Positions 61,763 to 64,000 of a stretch of DNA of 64,000 nt are shown here, in pieces. Position 1 is the stretch's first letter. Every line of letters begins with the position of its first letter. The position numbers were made by a program, and so were the translations under genes. The notes beneath the pieces are model-generated. The model made no database searches, had not been told where the DNA came from, and worked only from the letters and a program-made list of their open reading frames with translations. Source of the stretch: Paenibacillus glycanilyticus NBRC 16618 (lineage in GTDB: Bacteria; Bacillota; Bacilli; Paenibacillales; Paenibacillaceae); assembly GCF_004000805.1 (NCBI RefSeq), contig NZ_BILY01000014.1, forward strand, positions 62,001 through 126,000, given 5' to 3'.

Positions 61763-61905
61763 TATCGAAGTCATTCGAAGATGAGCGACCGCGGTTAGCG
61801 GTAGATTTAATCGCCAATTAGAATTTAAGTTTCCAATTATTTGGAAACATGAAATTCTAATGTGGAGATAATACCTATCGAAGCAATTCGATGATGAAGG
61901 ACCGC
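61763..61905. repeat. Imperfect 30-base direct repeats flanking a long hairpin
   Basis: The sequences 61763-61792 and 61876-61905 share TATCGAAG, ATTCGA, GATGA and GACCGC in register. Between them a hairpin (61817-61861) pairs ATTAGAATTT with AAATTCTAAT and an inner GTTTCCA with TGGAAAC. Confidence 0.65.
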
Positions 61906-61916
61906 AATAAATGCGA

Positions 61917-61962
61917 AAAAACCTCCGGAACCCTATATTTAGGGAAGCCGGAGGTTTTTTTA
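61917..61962. terminator. Terminator between dedA and the small acidic protein gene
   Basis: The stem AAAAAACCTCCGG / CCGGAGGTTTTTT with an inner CCCTA/TAGGG pairing is flanked by A and T runs, serving both convergent genes. Confidence 0.9.
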
Positions 61963-62238
61963 TTTGAACTTCGGATCCAATTTTTCTTCCGCCGCGTTCA
62001 CCAGGTAATCAAACAGCTCGTCATCCTCCTCGAGCATATCCTCTACCGCCAGCAGCTGGTCCTCGTCGCCCGATTCGTGAAGGAAAAATAGGCCGTACCC
62101 CCACTCCGTTCTTTTCCGGCTGTGAATGGTCATTTCGTATTGATTGGGCTGGCCGGTCATTTCGAATTGTATGCGGCCAACATAGCCTTCTTCCTTCGTA
62201 TAAGTCATCGACGCATCCAAAATTTTAACGTTATCCAT
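61960..62238 (-). CDS. Hypothetical 92-residue acidic protein
   Basis: A small acidic protein with a beta-strand-rich N-terminus (GYVGRIQFEMTGQ) and an acidic helical tail (EDMLEEDDELFDYLV). A GGAAG site precedes the ATG. No family recognised. Confidence 0.75.
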   Translation of the reverse strand: MDNVKILDASMTYTKEEGYVGRIQFEMTGQPNQYEMTIHSRKRTEWGYGLFFLHESGDEDQLLAVEDMLEEDDELFDYLVNAAEEKLDPKFK

Positions 62239-62456
62239 CTGTTCTATACTTCCTTCCGATCATTCAAGTTTGCGATTGAAATGGTTAAAAAAGCCTGTCC
62301 TCTAATTGTATACGGTTTGCCGCATTCGTCAACAAATGTTCACGGCGGTTAAGCACATTCTCATGGATACCGTGATGAACGCCTATGGGCAGCCCTGCAT
62401 ACTGTACATTACGGCAGCGGTTACCGAAGCCGTGTATCCCATGAGAGGGTGATTTT

Positions 62457-63869
62457 ATGGCCATTGATTTAGTGGCGCTGCATTGGGTGTATCTCGTCTT
62501 TATCGTCGCCATTATCGGCTTTATGGTGATGCGCAGAGATACGTCGCTCATTTGCATCGTTGGCATCTTTGTGCTTGGCCTACTCGCAACCGAATCGTTG
62601 AGCGACTCGGTCAGCGGTGTATTTAACAGCTTTATTTATGCCATTAAAGAACTAATGGGTACTATCCTCATTATATCCATAATTGTCGCAATGAGCCGGG
62701 TATTGATCCGGACTGGCATAAATGAAGTGATGATCTCTCCATTCGCCCGCTTCCTGCGGACGCCTACCTTGGCCTTTTGGGGAATCGGCTTGATCATGAT
62801 GGTCACTTCGTGGTTTTTCTGGCCATCCCCTGCCGTAGCTTTGATCGGTGCCGTGCTGCTGCCTGTTGCGCTAAGAGTGGGTCTTCCCGCATTAGGGGCC
62901 GCGATGGCAATGAACTTGTTCGGCCACGGCATTGCGTTGTCCGGCGACTACATCATTCAAGGCGCCCCAAAACTGACGGCCGACGCGGCCGGCTTGCCGG
63001 TCAGCGATGTTATGGAGGCAAGTATTCCGCTTGTTATCGTAATGGGGCTCGTTACGACGGTTACGGCTTTCTGGATGATGCGCCGCGATATGAAGACCGG
63101 GAAATGGAACGATGGCATCATCTCCAAAGTGGAAGGCGATAAAGAGCTAACCGGCGAAGATGATCTTGCTTTCAAAAACGTGCTGTCCCACGGTACCAAG
63201 CTGACGCTTGCCATTCTGATTCCGTTGCTGTTTGCCGCAGACGTAGTGGCCATGTTTATGCTGGACCTGCAAGGCGGCGATGCGACCGCGCTTGTCGGCG
63301 GTACCGCGATTTTTATCCTGCTCATCATCACTATGCTCGCTCATAAGAACAAAGGCCTGGAGAAAACGACTAATTATCTGATTGAAGGCTTCTTGTTCGG
63401 CTTTAAAGTGTTTGGCCCCGTCATTCCGATCGCGGCCTTCTTCTATCTGGGGGATTCCGGCTTTACCGCCATCTTCGGAGATACGCTTCCTGCCGGCTCT
63501 CAAGGCATCGTCAACGACCTTGGCGTTGCCCTAGCGAACAATGTACCCGTGAATGGCGAGGTAGGCTCCGTTACGTTGACGCTGGTAGGCGCCGTTACCG
63601 GCCTTGACGGATCCGGCTTCTCGGGTATATCGCTGGCGGGTTCCATTGCCCATCTGTTCGGAGGAGCAATCGGCTCCGGCGTAGCCACCTTGACCGCTCT
63701 GGGTCAGGTCGCAGCGATCTGGGTAGGCGGCGGTACCCTTGTACCGTGGGCGCTTATCCCCGCTGCAGCCATTTGCGGCGTAAGCCCATTCGAGCTGGCA
63801 CGACGTAATCTAAAGCCCGTTATTATCGGACTTTGCGTGACTACGGTTGTAGCCATGTTTCTGGTCTAA
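62457..63869 (+). CDS. Multi-spanning membrane protein, probable ion/organic acid transporter
   Basis: A 470-residue integral membrane protein with about twelve hydrophobic segments and a large cytoplasmic loop at about 205-240 (MMRRDMKTGKWNDG). It has the look of the ion-transporter superfamily: repeated gly-rich re-entrant regions such as GLDGSGFSGISLAGSIA and FFWPSPAVALIGAVLLP. I could not fix a substrate family with confidence. GAGAGGGTG precedes the ATG. A terminator follows at once, so it is monocistronic. Confidence 0.8.
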   Translation: MAIDLVALHWVYLVFIVAIIGFMVMRRDTSLICIVGIFVLGLLATESLSDSVSGVFNSFIYAIKELMGTILIISIIVAMSRVLIRTGINEVMISPFARFLRTPTLAFWGIGLIMMVTSWFFWPSPAVALIGAVLLPVALRVGLPALGAAMAMNLFGHGIALSGDYIIQGAPKLTADAAGLPVSDVMEASIPLVIVMGLVTTVTAFWMMRRDMKTGKWNDGIISKVEGDKELTGEDDLAFKNVLSHGTKLTLAILIPLLFAADVVAMFMLDLQGGDATALVGGTAIFILLIITMLAHKNKGLEKTTNYLIEGFLFGFKVFGPVIPIAAFFYLGDSGFTAIFGDTLPAGSQGIVNDLGVALANNVPVNGEVGSVTLTLVGAVTGLDGSGFSGISLAGSIAHLFGGAIGSGVATLTALGQVAAIWVGGGTLVPWALIPAAAICGVSPFELARRNLKPVIIGLCVTTVVAMFLV

Positions 63870-63875
63870 CACTAA

Positions 63876-63920
63876 AAAAGGATGATCCCGTTGGCTTAAA
63901 GCCATGAGGATCATCCTTTT
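63876..63920 (+). terminator. Terminator after the membrane transporter gene
   Basis: The stem AAAAGGATGATCC / GGATCATCCTTTT with a GGCT/AGCC inner helix lies 6 bases after the stop. It may also serve the convergent gene at the window end. Confidence 0.9.
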
Positions 63921-63925
63921 GTTGT

Positions 63926-64000
63926 TTACAGAATAATAAAAGCAAATACAATTGCAAGAGCAAAGCGGTAATATGCGAACCACGACAAGCTAAGACGCTT
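63926..64000 (-). CDS. uppP: Undecaprenyl-diphosphatase C-terminus, partial
   Basis: The window ends inside a minus-strand gene. The last 24 codons read KRLSLSWFAYYRFALAIVFA and on to FIIL before TAA. The Phe-Ala-Tyr-Tyr-Arg-x-x-Leu-x-Ile-Val pattern, then a final membrane helix, fits the UppP/BacA C-terminus. The enzyme dephosphorylates undecaprenyl pyrophosphate at the membrane during wall synthesis. Only a short tail is visible, so this is moderate support. Confidence 0.55.
   Translation of the reverse strand, partial: KRLSLSWFAYYRFALAIVFAFIIL

Noticed and set aside
1-64000. Looked for tRNA, rRNA and insertion sequences
   Set aside because: No cloverleaf, rRNA segment or transposase with terminal repeats was recognised by eye; small or degraded copies could be missed.

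Overview
The window looks like a chromosome segment of a low-to-mid GC, endospore-former-type Firmicute, most likely Paenibacillus or a close relative. The reasons are the class III fructose-1,6-bisphosphatase, a Bacillus-style purine (puc) regulon with a PucR regulator, strong AGGAGG ribosome binding sites, a perfect match to the Bacillus-type LexA box, frequent TTG starts and a secreted GH5 cellulase with X2-like modules. I saw no rRNA, tRNA or CRISPR array.

Layout. 1-13 kb (+ strand): the 3' part of a secreted GH5 glucanase, fbp, a decayed acetamidase/formamidase tail, and a 2763-residue cyclic beta-1,2-glucan synthase (GT84 + GH94). 13-16.4 kb: an accessory, partly AT-rich stretch with a two-gene cassette of unknown function between terminators, a repeat lipoprotein, a VOC-protein remnant and a 13-copy minisatellite. 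16.4-21.4 kb: regulator/efflux genes (MarR + LLM oxidoreductase, TipA-type MerR, Tet(L)-like MFS, divergent LysR). 21.5-35.5 kb: housekeeping and hypothetical genes, including an AAA ATPase/TPR membrane protein pair, SDR/threonine aldolase, nucleoside hydrolase, DD-carboxypeptidase, an SOS-type ydjM homologue, and an ArsR-led operon with two metallophosphoesterases and an IscA-like protein.

35.6-56.2 kb is the main block: about 20 kb on the minus strand, essentially a complete purine catabolic regulon. From its promoter end it reads pucR, an amidohydrolase (likely guanine/aminopurine deaminase), pucA, pucB, a BMP-type nucleoside ABC importer (binding protein, ATPase, two permeases), pucC, pucD, pucE (xanthine dehydrogenase), uraD, uricase, pucM, allantoinase, allantoate amidohydrolase, pucG and add. 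Together these would import nucleosides, deaminate and oxidise the bases to urate, open the ring to allantoin and allantoate, and release nitrogen through ureidoglycine. A nucleoside hydrolase at 27 kb could supply free bases.

56.4-64 kb: a secreted protein with a copper-amine-oxidase-N-like stalk domain, a serine hydrolase, a QacA-type MFS pump, a DedA protein, a small acidic protein, a large membrane transporter-like protein, and the last 24 codons of a probable uppP on the minus strand.

The least explained items are the cassette at 13.4-14.1 kb, the AAA/TPR pair, the hairpin tandem repeats inside the puc operon, the minisatellite at 16.0-16.2 kb, and a metallophosphoesterase whose best start site lacks a canonical start codon.
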